Assembly (NCBI RefSeq): GCF_003952345.1
Contig: NZ_CP034433.1
Coordinates: 248,001 to 312,000, forward strand
Direction: 5' to 3'
DNA: 64,000 bases
From: Iodobacter ciconiae
GTDB taxonomy: Bacteria > Pseudomonadota > Gammaproteobacteria > Burkholderiales > Chitinibacteraceae
Positions within the stretch are counted from its first letter, which is position 1. Each line of letters starts with the position of its first letter. A program made the translations under genes and the position numbers. A model generated the notes under the pieces. The model had not been told where the DNA came from. It ran no database searches and was given only the letters and a program-made list of their open reading frames with translations. This document shows positions 1-10,936 of the stretch, one piece after another.

Positions 1-1
1 A

Positions 2-412
2 GGGACTTTTCAGCCGGTACGAGTCGATGATATTGCAGAGCACATCATGCACCATGAGCGCTATTCGATTCCCGCTGCCACCATTGCTCTGATCGAAAAA
101 GCAAAGGCTCAGGGCGGGCGCGTGATTGCCGTGGGGACCACCAGCTTGCGCGCATTAGAAGCGGCTTCGCAGCAGGGTTTTCTGGCCCAGCCGGAAGGGG
201 ACACGAATATTTTTATCACACCGGGCTACCAGTTCCGTGTGGTTGACCGTCTGATTACCAATTTTCATTTGCCTAAGTCTACTTTATTGATGCTGGTGGC
301 GGCATTTGCCGGCTATGACACGATGCTTGCTGCCTATCAATATGCAGTGGAGCAAAAGTACAGATTTTTTAGCTATGGCGATGCGATGCTATTAGAGCCC
401 GATACGCTTTAG
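2..412 (+). CDS. queA: QueA C-terminus (partial): S-adenosylmethionine:tRNA ribosyltransferase-isomerase
   Basis: The 5' end lies outside the window; the reading frame is open from base 2 to the TAG at 410-412. QueA transfers the ribose of S-adenosylmethionine to 7-aminomethyl-7-deazaguanine in tRNA, giving epoxyqueuosine. The visible 136 residues carry the family's C-terminal motifs: [15 protein letters not shown], then [20 protein letters not shown] and [12 protein letters not shown]. The next gene on the same strand is tgt, the preceding enzyme in queuosine synthesis, so the pair forms a queuosine locus. The 327 bp between them is long for an operon. Confidence 0.95.
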   Translation, partial: GTFQPVRVDDIAEHIMHHERYSIPAATIALIEKAKAQGGRVIAVGTTSLRALEAASQQGFLAQPEGDTNIFITPGYQFRVVDRLITNFHLPKSTLLMLVAAFAGYDTMLAAYQYAVEQKYRFFSYGDAMLLEPDTL

Positions 413-1855
<1,443 letters not shown>

Positions 1856-1945
1856 TTTAGATGGGCACAGCGTGTGCCTTATCGCTCAGTAAGTGCCATG
1901 CGATATGAATTGCGCAGGGCAGGTGAAACCCCTCAGCCGCCAACT

Positions 1946-2100
1946 AAAATCAAAAAGACCTTTTTAGTGCTTTCAGTACGTTGATTTTGGTGCGGCATCC
2001 TGCGGGGGACTCCCCTTTCTTGAATGGCCAGGAAAGGAAGCAAAACCGCAATATCAAAAGCACGATGGCCCCTCACTGCGGATAATCGCCCGGTGAATTT
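1946..2100 (+). repeat. Dispersed repeat A, copy 1 (short form)
   Basis: This is the 5' part of a repeat seen six times in the window. Shared blocks are GTGCYTTCRGYACGTTGATTT, a CTTTCTTG...CAGGAAAG inverted repeat, then GAAGCAAAACCGCAA, AAAAGCACGA and CCTCACTGCGGATAATCG. It stops about where other copies carry their central hairpin, so it looks truncated. It lies downstream of tgt, in the same orientation as the other copies. Confidence 0.85.
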
Positions 2101-2112
2101 AGTTATGAGCAT

Positions 2113-2148
2113 AAAAAAACGGCATAGCCTGCGCTATGCCGTTTTTTT
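2113..2148. terminator. Bidirectional terminator between tgt and the nitronate monooxygenase gene
   Basis: A 15-bp perfect inverted repeat (core ACGGCATAG / CTATGCCGT) has A and T tracts on either side and a 6-base loop. It lies between convergent genes and can serve both. Confidence 0.9.
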
Positions 2149-2164
2149 TCGTGGGATAGCCGCC

Positions 2165-3433
2165 TTACTTGGCCAATTCCAGCGCTACCCTGGTGGGCAG
2201 AGCAATTTTATTGTCTGTGCTGTACTGATAGTCATGAAAAATATGCTCAGCCGACAGAATCTGGTAGTTGCCGTCTTCGTGTTTGTGGCTGGTGTCCTTC
2301 AGGCGATAGGTGTAGTGGCCGCAGGTCCAGCAATCAAAATTGCGCATATGTGTGCAAAGGCAGGTTTTATCCATTACTTTGATCCGTCTGGCATCGGGGG
2401 CGATAGCCACTTCGCGGTTGTATGCCTCGATATAGCTGCAGCTGCCCTTGGCATCGAGCAGGTAACCATAAGCCTCACAGTTCGGGCGTATTCCAGCTCC
2501 AATTGAAGGGCTGTTTTTCAGCATACGCATTGGATAGCCCGTTGGGGAAATCTGATTTACTTCGATATTATCTTCACTGGATTTAAAGTATTCCTGCTGC
2601 ACACTGGCAGGCAGGCCGCATTCGCTTGATACGGTAAAACGGGTGGCTACCTGTACTGCGGCAGCCCCTGCTTCAAGGAACGATACCGCATCCGTGCCAG
2701 TGAAAATACCACCGGCGGGAATAATCGGAATCTCAAGTTGCTCATCCAGCATAAACTGGCGGATTTCGGCCACGATCGTGGCCAAATCGTACTGTGCCCA
2801 ATCCATACCAAAGCCCAAGTGCCCGCCCGCCAGCGGGCCTTCAACCACCACGTAATCTGGCAGGCGATTGAGCTTGGCGTTTTTACGCAGAAATAATTGT
2901 AAGGCGCGTACAGAGGAAACAATAATCCCCAGCTTGGCGTCTCTGAAGCGCGGGTGATCTTCGATCAGTCCCATTGAGCCCAGATGCAAACCGGCCGCCA
3001 GCGTAATGCCATCAATGCCTGCATCCAGCGCTGCCGTTAAACGCACCCGAAGGGTTTCTTTCGGGGCATTCATGGTGAGCTTTTCCATGCAGTTGATAAA
3101 AACCAGGCCATCACCATGTTTGGCTTCCATGGTTTTATTTACGTGAAGTTTGGTGGCTTCTTCAAGACGGCCTAAATCGAACTGAACTTCGGATTTATCC
3201 GAGTTCGTCACATTGTGTTTGTACTGCTGAAGTTTTTCTTTAACTTGCTTGGTTTTGTAGCGACGATCAGTCACTGTGTTGATCATGGCATCCGAGATAT
3301 GGCCAATACCACCGAGGCGAGCGGCCTCAAGAGCCAGGTCAGCGGTGGAAATATCGACACCCATACCGCCAATCATGATCGGTACGAGTTCTTTTTTACC
3401 GAAGCGAAGGCGGAAATCATCTACACGTTTCAT
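2165..3433 (-). CDS. Nitronate monooxygenase family (2-nitropropane dioxygenase-like) flavoprotein
   Basis: This belongs to the FMN-dependent TIM-barrel family that oxidises alkyl nitronates. From the ATG at 3433 the protein has 422 residues. The N-terminus reads VPIMIGGMGVDISTADLALE, followed by GGIGHISDA, a typical phosphate-loop-rich FMN barrel start. VVVEGPLAGGHLGFG and IIPAGGIFTGTDAVSFLEAGAAAVQVATRF are the central FMN phosphate-binding strands. A Cys-containing C-terminal extension (CLCTHMRNFDCWTCGHYTY) could bind a metal or iron-sulfur cluster, which is my inference. A TTG at 3451 is an alternative start. The physiological substrate is unknown. Confidence 0.85.
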   Translation of the reverse strand: MKRVDDFRLRFGKKELVPIMIGGMGVDISTADLALEAARLGGIGHISDAMINTVTDRRYKTKQVKEKLQQYKHNVTNSDKSEVQFDLGRLEEATKLHVNKTMEAKHGDGLVFINCMEKLTMNAPKETLRVRLTAALDAGIDGITLAAGLHLGSMGLIEDHPRFRDAKLGIIVSSVRALQLFLRKNAKLNRLPDYVVVEGPLAGGHLGFGMDWAQYDLATIVAEIRQFMLDEQLEIPIIPAGGIFTGTDAVSFLEAGAAAVQVATRFTVSSECGLPASVQQEYFKSSEDNIEVNQISPTGYPMRMLKNSPSIGAGIRPNCEAYGYLLDAKGSCSYIEAYNREVAIAPDARRIKVMDKTCLCTHMRNFDCWTCGHYTYRLKDTSHKHEDGNYQILSAEHIFHDYQYSTDNKIALPTRVALELAK

Positions 3434-3663
3434 CGTTTGTACTTTAACCAAGTAATCAAAAAGGGGCTAAACCTTATCGGCACCGTATTTTCTATCGTGA
3501 TATCACTACGAGGGTGGGGATTTTGCTGGTAAATTCAAATTAAAATGAGCATTTGAATTGCGGTAATTGTTGCTTTACCGCTATTTTCTGTTTTTTTTGC
3601 CTCAAGATTTATATCATTTTAAGAAAAATACGCCACCGTCCCGGTCTGTATTTATCAACTAAA

Positions 3664-4380
3664 TCAGAGGGCTAGTGCTGTTTTTTGCATGGTGATAAGG
3701 TCCCTGATTCCTTGCTCGGCTAAATTTAATAATGTATTCATTTCTTCGCGGCTAAATGCATCACCTTCGGCTGTTCCCTGCACTTCTACAAACTTTCCAC
3801 TGGCTGTCATAACTACATTCATGTCTGTTTCGCAGTCCGAGTCTTCCGGGTAATCCAGATCCAACACTGCTACACCTTTATAAACACCCACAGAAATTGC
3901 TGCGACATGTTCACGAATCGGTGAAGTGGTGAGTTTGCCTGCCGCAATCAAGCCATTGATTGCGTCGCTTAGTGCAACAAATGCGCCGGTAATGCTGGCG
4001 GTACGGGTACCGCCATCGGCTTGAAGTACGTCACAGTCAATAATAATCTGGCGCTCGCCTAAGGCGGCCATATCGACGACTGAGCGTAATGAGCGGCCAA
4101 TCAGGCGCTGGATTTCCTGGGTTCGGCCGCTTTGCTTGCCCTGAGCGGCTTCACGCCGCATACGGCTATTGGTGGAGCGGGGCAACATGCCGTATTCCGC
4201 CGTCACCCAGCCCTGACCTTTACCCTTTAGAAAGGAAGGTACGTTTTCTTCCACTGAGGCTGTGCAGAGTACTTTGGTGTCGCCAAACTCGATCAGTACC
4301 GATCCTTCGGCATGGCGGGTGTATTGGCGGGTGATGCGAACGCTGCGAAGCTCATCGGAGCGACGTGAGGAAGGGCGCAT
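3664..4380 (-). CDS. rph: RNase PH
   Basis: RNase PH is a phosphate-dependent 3' exonuclease that trims tRNA precursors. Starting at the ATG at 4380 ([12 protein letters not shown]) gives 238 residues, the normal family size; the open frame extends 30 codons further upstream, but those residues are outside the family. Conserved segments include [41 protein letters not shown] and the catalytic region [16 protein letters not shown]. In pseudomonads rph lies beside yicC; here the kinase/phosphatase cluster sits between them. Confidence 0.97.
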   Translation of the reverse strand: MRPSSRRSDELRSVRITRQYTRHAEGSVLIEFGDTKVLCTASVEENVPSFLKGKGQGWVTAEYGMLPRSTNSRMRREAAQGKQSGRTQEIQRLIGRSLRSVVDMAALGERQIIIDCDVLQADGGTRTASITGAFVALSDAINGLIAAGKLTTSPIREHVAAISVGVYKGVAVLDLDYPEDSDCETDMNVVMTASGKFVEVQGTAEGDAFSREEMNTLLNLAEQGIRDLITMQKTALAL

Positions 4381-4544
4381 GGCGGGTCTCGTTTTATGTA
4401 AATTGCCGGGATTATACCTTTGCTCAGGCATTTCTAATGCTTCGCAATGGCAGACTTTGTAATAAGTCATACAGGCAGGTGAGGTGATGTTGTGAAATAG
4501 GTGGAGAAGGGCTTAGACCCACGGCCTTGGGTTTGTTTGGTGGT

Positions 4545-5222
4545 TTATTTTTTAAAAATCAGGCCTAGAGCAGCAAATAATACCGGCTGATGCAGCAGAT
4601 AAATGATCAGGCTGTGCCGCCCTATCCAGCGTATCGGGCTAAGGCTTTTGGCGCTGCCAAGGGTCATCCAGCCTGTGGGAATAAGCCGCTGTGCAGCGAT
4701 CCCGAGTAAAATTACTCCAAACCAGGGGATGAGTGGCACGTAATCTTCTGTGATTGGTTTGTAAGTCATCATGCCCAACCAGGCGAGAGCCGGGTGATTG
4801 AATAGCGGTGCTTGCAGATAAATGCCCAGCAAGATCAGGCTGGGCCCCAGGAGTAGATTAAGTGTGGTCTGTTTAATAAAAAAAGGGGCAAGCAGCCCTG
4901 CCACAAAAAAGAAATGCAGGACGCCAAACCAGATGACTGCATGGGGGAAAATAAGCCAGCTGCCTAAGGTGGCAGCCATTGCACAGGCTAGAAGCTTCAG
5001 CTGGCGTGCGGGATTGATTTTATCTCCCGTGGTGAAGCCTGCTACTGCAGCAAAGAGGGTAACAATCAGGATGCGAAGGGCCACCCATTCCGGCTCGACA
5101 TTGGTTTGAACCGCAAGCTTGCCAAAATAAGCCAGATCAAAGCAAAAATGGAAGAAAACCATTAATACAACGGCTACTCCCCGGAGCAGATCAGGCAGAG
5201 GCTTACGGTTTTGTGTCTGCAT
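4545..5222 (-). CDS. DUF1624-type membrane protein (heparan-alpha-glucosaminide N-acetyltransferase-like)
   Basis: A 225-residue integral membrane protein with about seven hydrophobic segments. The start (PDLLRGVAVVLMVFFHFCFD) has the arginine and histidine typical of the acyltransferase catalytic core, and the end has RHSLIIYLLHQPVLF, the family's closing motif. This group resembles the catalytic domain of lysosomal HGSNAT, and bacterial members are presumed to move acyl groups across the membrane. Its ATG shares one base with the stop codon of the PP2C phosphatase, so it is translated with the phosphatase and kinase. The substrate is unknown. Confidence 0.8.
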   Translation of the reverse strand: MQTQNRKPLPDLLRGVAVVLMVFFHFCFDLAYFGKLAVQTNVEPEWVALRILIVTLFAAVAGFTTGDKINPARQLKLLACAMAATLGSWLIFPHAVIWFGVLHFFFVAGLLAPFFIKQTTLNLLLGPSLILLGIYLQAPLFNHPALAWLGMMTYKPITEDYVPLIPWFGVILLGIAAQRLIPTGWMTLGSAKSLSPIRWIGRHSLIIYLLHQPVLFAALGLIFKK

Positions 5223-6127
5223 TATTTGGAGTATTTCTGAATAGCCGCCTGAATTTCGGCAATAGCAGCTTCGATATCCTCATCCGTAATATCAGCGGAG
5301 ACAGTTGAAGGATCAATATGGGTGCTGATGGTGTTGATATCGAGTTTTTGCGTAGATACAAAGGCATTATCGGAAAAAAACTGATCCTCGGCATCATGCC
5401 AGTTAATGCCCAGGGCGCTGATATTGTCTGCCTGTTTGCCACCGCATAGTTCTGCCTGGTCCATCAGCTGAGGAACAGAAAACAGCACAGGAAAAGAAGA
5501 CAGGAAGTGAATGAGCTGGGTTTCTGTGACGCACCCCCACAGGCCATCGGTGCAAAGCAGCAGGGTATCGTTGTCGCTTAGCGCCATAATGCCACCCAAC
5601 TCGATTTCGGGCGTGATGTTGCCGCCAAGACAGTTGTAAATTTTATTGCGTTCAGGGTGAACCAGCGCTTCTTCGGCGCTGATCTTGCCACTATCTAATA
5701 GTTTTTGAACTTTTGAATGATCTTTGGTTTGCAGCAGTATCTTGCCTTTACGCAGCAGATAAAGCCGGGAATCTCCCACATGAGCCCAAAATAATATGCC
5801 GTCCTGGATAACGCAGGTTACGACTGTTGTCCGGGGGATTTCAAGTAGCTGATGTTTGCTGGCGTAATCAGAAATAGCCGCATGGCACTTTAGCAGGGCA
5901 TCATGCAGAAACTGATTGGGGCTTTTGAGGACGGGCTGGGCTTTTTTTTGAAACAGGTCAGTGAGCAGCTCCACGGCAATTTGTGCGGCAATTTCACCGT
6001 GCAGGTGCCCGCCCATGCCATCGGCAACGACAAGCAAAAGTGCATCGCGGCTGTAGGAGTAGCCCAAGCGGTCCTGGTTATATTGGCGGCCACCCTGGCG
6101 GCTATTTTGATATACGGTAAATTTCAT
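5222..6127 (-). CDS. PP2C-family serine/threonine phosphatase
   Basis: Cytoplasmic metal-dependent phosphatase of 301 residues from the ATG at 6127, which overlaps the kinase stop codon (ATGA). PP2C signatures are visible: GGRQYNQDRLG, then VVADGMGGHLHGEIAA with the metal-binding aspartate and glycines, WAHVGDSRLYLLR, and LLLCTDGLWGCV near residue 190. After the catalytic core comes a roughly 60-residue acidic tail rich in Asp, Glu, Ile and Ala. Coupling to the upstream kinase suggests they reverse each other's phosphorylation of a shared target. Confidence 0.9.
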   Translation of the reverse strand: MKFTVYQNSRQGGRQYNQDRLGYSYSRDALLLVVADGMGGHLHGEIAAQIAVELLTDLFQKKAQPVLKSPNQFLHDALLKCHAAISDYASKHQLLEIPRTTVVTCVIQDGILFWAHVGDSRLYLLRKGKILLQTKDHSKVQKLLDSGKISAEEALVHPERNKIYNCLGGNITPEIELGGIMALSDNDTLLLCTDGLWGCVTETQLIHFLSSFPVLFSVPQLMDQAELCGGKQADNISALGINWHDAEDQFFSDNAFVSTQKLDINTISTHIDPSTVSADITDEDIEAAIAEIQAAIQKYSK

Positions 6128-7092
6128 TCTGTTTCCAGCTGGCCTTTGCTTGAGTATACCGACCATTTACGACGTAAAATACTGACGATACCACTACGTT
6201 TAACCGGAGCTGATCCCCTCTCTAACAGCTGCTTCTGAAGCTGATGCACGCTTTGCGGCCTGAGGCTTGGATCCAAGTTCAGGCAGGAAGAGATGAGTTC
6301 GATAAGCTCAGGTGAGTAGCGGTCACCATAACGATCGTGGAGTTTTATCACTTTATCCAGTTTTAAACGCTGGTCGGCAGCTTGTGGTGCTGTGCCTGCG
6401 ATGCAGGAAAATAAACTGGCCCCCACACCATAGATATCTGTCCAGGGGCCTTGCTGATCCTGTTTATTATATTGCTCGGGCGCGGCAAACCCGGGGGTAT
6501 ACATAGGGGTCAGTTTACTTTGCTCTAAAGCCAGTGTTTGACGTGCAGAACCAAAATCCAGTAAAACTGGCGAGCCGTCTTTACGAATATAAATATTGGC
6601 AGGCTTAATATCCAGATGAAGCAGTTTATTCAGATGAACTTCGCGTAAACCATTGAGTAAATGGTAAAACACATGGCGGATCAGTTTCTCATCCACACCG
6701 CCTCTGCTGTGTTTTAGCTGGATTTCCTTTTGCAGGGTTCGGCCACGCTCGTACTCCATCACCATGTATACCGTGTCGTTGGCGCGGAAAAAGTTACGTA
6801 CCCGGATGATATTCGGGTGCTGGATATGGGCTAAGGTCTTGCCTTCTTCAAAGAAGCATTTCAAGCCGTGGCGAAACAAGGCAACACTGTCCTCGTTGCG
6901 AGCCTGTACCAGTTCACCCTCGGTTCTGAGGGCTAAAGAATTGGGTAAATATTCCTTAATGGCGACTGGATAATCTTTTTCGTCATGTGCCAGATACACA
7001 ATGCTAAAGCCACCTGCAGACAGTAGTTTAGCGATTGTGTAGTTTTGAAGTTGATAACCGCGTGCGAGCGGTTGGTTGCTTGGGGTTGCCAT
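6124..7092 (-). CDS. Hanks-type serine/threonine protein kinase
   Basis: A 322-residue soluble eukaryotic-like kinase. Visible motifs in order: glycine loop LLSAGGFSIVYLA (about residues 23-35), VAIKEYLP lysine, VMEYERGRTL hinge, catalytic loop LLHLDIKPANIYI, LLDFGSARQ (DFG) and GFAAPEQY (APE). No transmembrane or PASTA domain is present, unlike many bacterial kinases. The C-terminus ends in a basic then acidic tail. It is first in a kinase-phosphatase-acyltransferase cluster with 4-base and 1-base overlaps and is divergent from yicC. Its substrates cannot be read from sequence. Confidence 0.93.
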   Translation of the reverse strand: MATPSNQPLARGYQLQNYTIAKLLSAGGFSIVYLAHDEKDYPVAIKEYLPNSLALRTEGELVQARNEDSVALFRHGLKCFFEEGKTLAHIQHPNIIRVRNFFRANDTVYMVMEYERGRTLQKEIQLKHSRGGVDEKLIRHVFYHLLNGLREVHLNKLLHLDIKPANIYIRKDGSPVLLDFGSARQTLALEQSKLTPMYTPGFAAPEQYNKQDQQGPWTDIYGVGASLFSCIAGTAPQAADQRLKLDKVIKLHDRYGDRYSPELIELISSCLNLDPSLRPQSVHQLQKQLLERGSAPVKRSGIVSILRRKWSVYSSKGQLETE

Positions 7093-7177
7093 CCGTGTCT
7101 TTTCGTTATATTTGTCTATCTGTTAATTTTGATTTCAGCTCAATGGAATGTAAAGCAAATCCCATAAAGGAGTCCTA

Positions 7178-8044
7178 ATGATTTTAAGTATGACTGGTTT
7201 TGCCTCGGTTCAACGTGAATTGACAGACGGTACATTAAGTATTGAGCTGCGTTCGGTCAACCACCGTTTTTTAGATCTTATCCTCAGAACGCCGGAAGAA
7301 ATCCGCCCATTTGAAGGGGGAATTCGTGAGCGTGTGTCTGCCAAGCTTGCCCGTGGCAAAGTAGAGTGCCGGGTAAACTGGAATGCACGAGCCGGAGGAG
7401 AAGCCGCTTTACAACTTAATACAGAGCTTTTACAGCAGCTTTTGGCTGCCGCCACAGTCGCAAAAAAAATTGCTCCAATGGCTTCCGAGCTGCAGCTGGG
7501 CGAGCTGTTACGCTGGCCGGGGGTCTTATCTGCCCAGGTAGCCGCACCGGAATCACTGGGTGCTGCATGCCTGGAAGTTTTAGATGAAGCGCTGACTGAT
7601 TTTAGCGCCAGCCGTGCCCGCGAAGGTGACAAGCTTAAAGCGCACCTTCTGGAACGCATTGCTGGTATGCAGAGCATTGTAAACGATGTTACCCCACTTA
7701 TCCCGCAGTTGGCAGCTTCTTATGAAACTCGCATGAAAGCGCGCTTTTTAGATGCGCTGGGCACAATGGATGACGATAGAGTTCGCCAGGAGATTGTGAT
7801 CTTTGCGCAAAAAATTGATATTGATGAAGAACTCTCGCGCCTGAATGCTCACTTTAGCGAAATTCGCCGTATCCTGGAAAAAGGCGGCTCTGTTGGTAAA
7901 CGCCTCGACTTTTTAATGCAAGAGCTGAACCGTGAAGCCAATACCCTTGGTTCTAAATCAGTCAGCGCCGAAACCAGCCGCGCTTCGATTGAATTAAAAG
8001 TTTTAATTGAGCAAATGCGTGAGCAGATTCAGAATATTGAGTAA
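7178..8044 (+). CDS. yicC: YicC family endoribonuclease
   Basis: YicC proteins are conserved endoribonucleases; in E. coli YicC has been linked to decay of the small RNA RyhB. The 288 residues are the usual length. MSMTGFASVQRE at the start and ELRSVNHRFLDLILRTPEE are characteristic, as is the C-terminal KRLDFLMQELNREANTLGSK. An AAAGGAG ribosome binding site precedes the ATG. It is divergent from the kinase operon and is closed by a strong terminator, whereas in many proteobacteria gmk follows directly. Confidence 0.96.
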   Translation: MILSMTGFASVQRELTDGTLSIELRSVNHRFLDLILRTPEEIRPFEGGIRERVSAKLARGKVECRVNWNARAGGEAALQLNTELLQQLLAAATVAKKIAPMASELQLGELLRWPGVLSAQVAAPESLGAACLEVLDEALTDFSASRAREGDKLKAHLLERIAGMQSIVNDVTPLIPQLAASYETRMKARFLDALGTMDDDRVRQEIVIFAQKIDIDEELSRLNAHFSEIRRILEKGGSVGKRLDFLMQELNREANTLGSKSVSAETSRASIELKVLIEQMREQIQNIE

Positions 8045-8082
8045 TGTTTTATGCGATACAAATGCACACTTAATATCTTTAC

Positions 8083-8110
8083 AAACCCAGCAAATGCTGG
8101 GTTTTTTTTA
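8083..8110 (+). terminator. Terminator of yicC
   Basis: AAACCCAGC and GCTGGGTTT form a 9-bp stem with an AAAT loop, followed by a run of T. It separates yicC from the accessory block that follows. Confidence 0.92.
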
Positions 8111-8291
8111 GTTTTAGCTTATCGTATCTGTGCTACGCCTATTAAATTGCACTACGCTTATTGCTGGTGTTTTTAACAGAGAGAGACATATTAAGTATTT
8201 TCTGTCTTCCTTATTTACTTATATTGTTAGGCTGCTTGTCTGAAATGTTTGGAATAAATTGTTAACCTGTTTGCATATATTTGGAGCGGTC

Positions 8292-10010
8292 ATGACCCTT
8301 TTACTATCTCGTAAAGTACTGGCATTAACCAGTATTGTGCTGATGAATTTCAGCTTTGCTGCTTCCCCTGTTCAGTTTGCCGACACTATTTATTATGGCG
8401 GTGATATTGTGACGGTTAATGATCAGCAGGCCAGCGCGGAAGCTCTGGCTGTAAAAGATGGGGTGATTGTGGCCGTGGGTGAGCGTAAAGCATTGGCTCA
8501 GTTCAAAGGCCATAAAACAAAGATGGTCAATTTGCGCGGACAGACACTTTTACCTGCTTTTATGGATGCGCACAGCCACTATATCAACTCACTTTCCGTC
8601 GCTAATCAGGTGAACGTTTATGCGCCACCTGCCGGGCCAGGGACCAGCCCGGAAAGTATTGTGGCCGAGCTGAAGAAATTTGTGAAGGCTCATAAAATTC
8701 CAAAGGGCGTGCTGATTCAGGCTTATGGCTATGATGAAAATGTGATGCCGGAAGGACGGCAGCTAAATCGTGACCATCTTGATGCTGTATTTCCGGATCA
8801 TCCGGTACTGGTAAATCATGTTTCCATGCATGGTGGTGTGCTCAATAGCGCCGCTATGAAAAAATGGAAATTCACGGCAGAAATGCAAACGCCTCCTGGT
8901 GGGGTTATCCTGCGCAAACCCGGGACGGCCGAGCCCTATGGCTTGATTATGGAAACGGCGTTTTTGCCGGTTTTTGCTGATTTACCCAAGCCGGAAACAG
9001 ATGAAGAAATAATCGCAGCGACCCGTGCCGGCCAGATGATGTATGCCAGGGCGGGAATTACTACCGCACACGAAGGTGCAACGCATGCTGCTGATCTGAA
9101 AGTGATGCAAAAAGCCAGTAAAGCCGGCGTCAATATAATTGACGTGGTTGCTTATCCATTTATTACCGATCTTGAAGAAGTACTGAAAGACAACCCGCCT
9201 GAATCTTTTGGTAAATATAATCAGCGTTTAAAACTGGGCGGGGTGAAAATCACGATTGATGGCTCCCCCCAGGGTAAAACGGCTTATTTTACGCAGCCCT
9301 ATCTGACTGGTGGCCCAGGTGGTGAGGAAAACTGGACAGGAGAGCCTACTTTTCCGGAAGAATGGGTTAAAAAAGCCGTTAAACAGGTTTATGAGCTTAA
9401 TGTGCCTTTAAACCTGCATGCCAATGGTGATGCTGCAATTGATCTGTTTTTACGTGCTCATGAATATGCAGCAGTGGGCGATCTTTCCAGAGACCGGCGC
9501 ACAACAGTTATTCATTCACAATTTGTGCGTAAAGATCAGATGGCTAAATACGCCGAATACAAAATCATTCCGTCCCTTTATACGCTGCATACTTTTTACT
9601 TTGCAGAAGCACACAAAGCCAATCGCGGCTTTGAGCAGGCTAGCTACCTAAGCCCGATGCGTGATGCCATTGATATGGGCCTGCACCCAAGCAATCACAC
9701 TGATTTTGTTGTAGCCCCTCTGGATCAGATGTTTATGCTCTGGTCTGCCGTTAACCGCGTATCGCGTGCGGGTGAGGTTTATGGTGCTGATCAGCGTGTC
9801 ACTCCACTGGAGGCGCTGAAGGCCATGACAATTAATGTGGCTTTTCAATACAAGGAAGAAGCAAGTAAAGGCTCGCTGGAAACAGGAAAGCTGGCTGATC
9901 TGGTGATTTTGGATCAGAACCCCTTGAAAGTGGCTCCGATGAAGATCAAAGATATCCGGGTGATGGCCACAATTAAAGAGGGTAAAACGATTTACCAGCG
10001 TGAAAAATAA
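8292..10010 (+). CDS. Secreted YtcJ-like metal-dependent amidohydrolase
   Basis: Amidohydrolase-3 family enzyme, 572 residues from the ATG at 8292, which has a GGAG site just upstream. An N-terminal signal peptide of about 25 residues (hydrophobic, ending SFAAS) suggests export, less usual for this family. Metal ligands are visible: HSH in MDAHSHY, a carboxylated-lysine candidate in GGVKITIDG, HANGDAAID, HSQFV, and SNHTDFVV near the end. The C-terminal GSLETGKLADLVILDQNP is the family's closing beta-sandwich signature. The substrate is not predictable. The gene stands alone, 170 bp from the NrtR gene end. Confidence 0.88.
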   Translation: MTLLLSRKVLALTSIVLMNFSFAASPVQFADTIYYGGDIVTVNDQQASAEALAVKDGVIVAVGERKALAQFKGHKTKMVNLRGQTLLPAFMDAHSHYINSLSVANQVNVYAPPAGPGTSPESIVAELKKFVKAHKIPKGVLIQAYGYDENVMPEGRQLNRDHLDAVFPDHPVLVNHVSMHGGVLNSAAMKKWKFTAEMQTPPGGVILRKPGTAEPYGLIMETAFLPVFADLPKPETDEEIIAATRAGQMMYARAGITTAHEGATHAADLKVMQKASKAGVNIIDVVAYPFITDLEEVLKDNPPESFGKYNQRLKLGGVKITIDGSPQGKTAYFTQPYLTGGPGGEENWTGEPTFPEEWVKKAVKQVYELNVPLNLHANGDAAIDLFLRAHEYAAVGDLSRDRRTTVIHSQFVRKDQMAKYAEYKIIPSLYTLHTFYFAEAHKANRGFEQASYLSPMRDAIDMGLHPSNHTDFVVAPLDQMFMLWSAVNRVSRAGEVYGADQRVTPLEALKAMTINVAFQYKEEASKGSLETGKLADLVILDQNPLKVAPMKIKDIRVMATIKEGKTIYQREK

Positions 10011-10180
10011 ACCTGATAAAGATCCGCATGGGAAGCGCTGATTAAATGTCCATTTGCAGCTGCTGGGAGAGAAATCACAAGCTGACTGCAGACAAATGGC
10101 CATTCTGAACAGGATCAGTGCTTTTTTAGAGCTGCAATCGTTTGATTTTCGCTGATCCCTGCATCTGATGCCAACAGGGC

Positions 10181-10858
10181 CTAGGCATTTAAATTCCGCT
10201 CAAAATTCACCAGATCTGCACCTGGCTTTAACGTATAAAGCTGGGCCATGCGCCCGCCTGACGGAATCTTCTTTTCGCTGAGATCAAAGATGTCTGATGC
10301 CTCAATCCGGCGCATCAGGCTTTTTCTCTGGATGGGTTTTTCGATAATGGTTTCGATGACCGATTTTAACTGGCCGATCGTAAATTGCGTGGGCAGGCAA
10401 AATACCGGTGTCATTGAATAAAGCGTTTTTTGCTGCAACCTTTGTTTTGCGATTTGAATAATCTCTAAATGATCAAAGGCCAGGTTTATTTTTTCCAGAT
10501 CATTAACTGCAATCCAGCTTGCAGATTCAACACTGCTGATTTGAGGGCTGACATTCTGATAGGCCACCAGAGCAAAGTAGGCAAGCGTTACGCTAAAGCC
10601 ACGCGGATCCCGATCTGGCCCGGATATAACCTGCAGCTGTTCCAGATAGGCCGGTTTTAAGCCTGCTTTGGCTTCCAGTTTGCGGCTTGCCGTCGCATCG
10701 GTATTTGTGTCTTGCTGTACGTCGATAAACCCACCCGGCAATCCCCAGCAACCTGTAAAGGGGGCTTGTGCGCGTTTGGTAAGTAGCACCAGCAGCTGCT
10801 CGTTTTTTACGGTGAATAAAACACTATCGACAGTAAATAAGGGGTTTGTATATTCCAT
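10181..10858 (-). CDS. nrtR: NrtR-like Nudix-related repressor of NAD metabolism
   Basis: NrtR proteins join a Nudix-like ligand domain to a C-terminal winged helix and respond to ADP-ribose-type ligands. The N-terminal fold is Nudix (TKRAQAPFTGCWGLPGGFID), but the catalytic box is broken: where REXXEEXG is expected the sequence reads RKLEAKAG, as expected for a sensor rather than a hydrolase. The last 80 residues form the winged helix (RKSLMRRIEASDIF). The start at 10858 is preferred over 10897 because the upstream codons overlap a TATAAT box and an operator. It is divergent from prs-nadV, the likely target. 225 residues. Confidence 0.87.
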   Translation of the reverse strand: MEYTNPLFTVDSVLFTVKNEQLLVLLTKRAQAPFTGCWGLPGGFIDVQQDTNTDATASRKLEAKAGLKPAYLEQLQVISGPDRDPRGFSVTLAYFALVAYQNVSPQISSVESASWIAVNDLEKINLAFDHLEIIQIAKQRLQQKTLYSMTPVFCLPTQFTIGQLKSVIETIIEKPIQRKSLMRRIEASDIFDLSEKKIPSGGRMAQLYTLKPGADLVNFERNLNA

Positions 10859-10873
10859 GTTCGGCTCAGCTTG

Positions 10874-10886
10874 TGTCTCTAGGACA
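10874..10886. promoter_or_regulatory. Candidate NrtR operator at the nrtR promoter
   Basis: TGTC-N5-GACA inverted repeat. On the minus strand it abuts a perfect TATAAT (10886-10891), so it would cover the transcription start of nrtR and allow autorepression. The same spacing and half-sites recur in front of prs. Confidence 0.65.
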
Positions 10887-10936
10887 TTATAAAGCATATA
10901 CCTGATGCGTTTTTAGTAAAATTCGTCGCTTTATGA

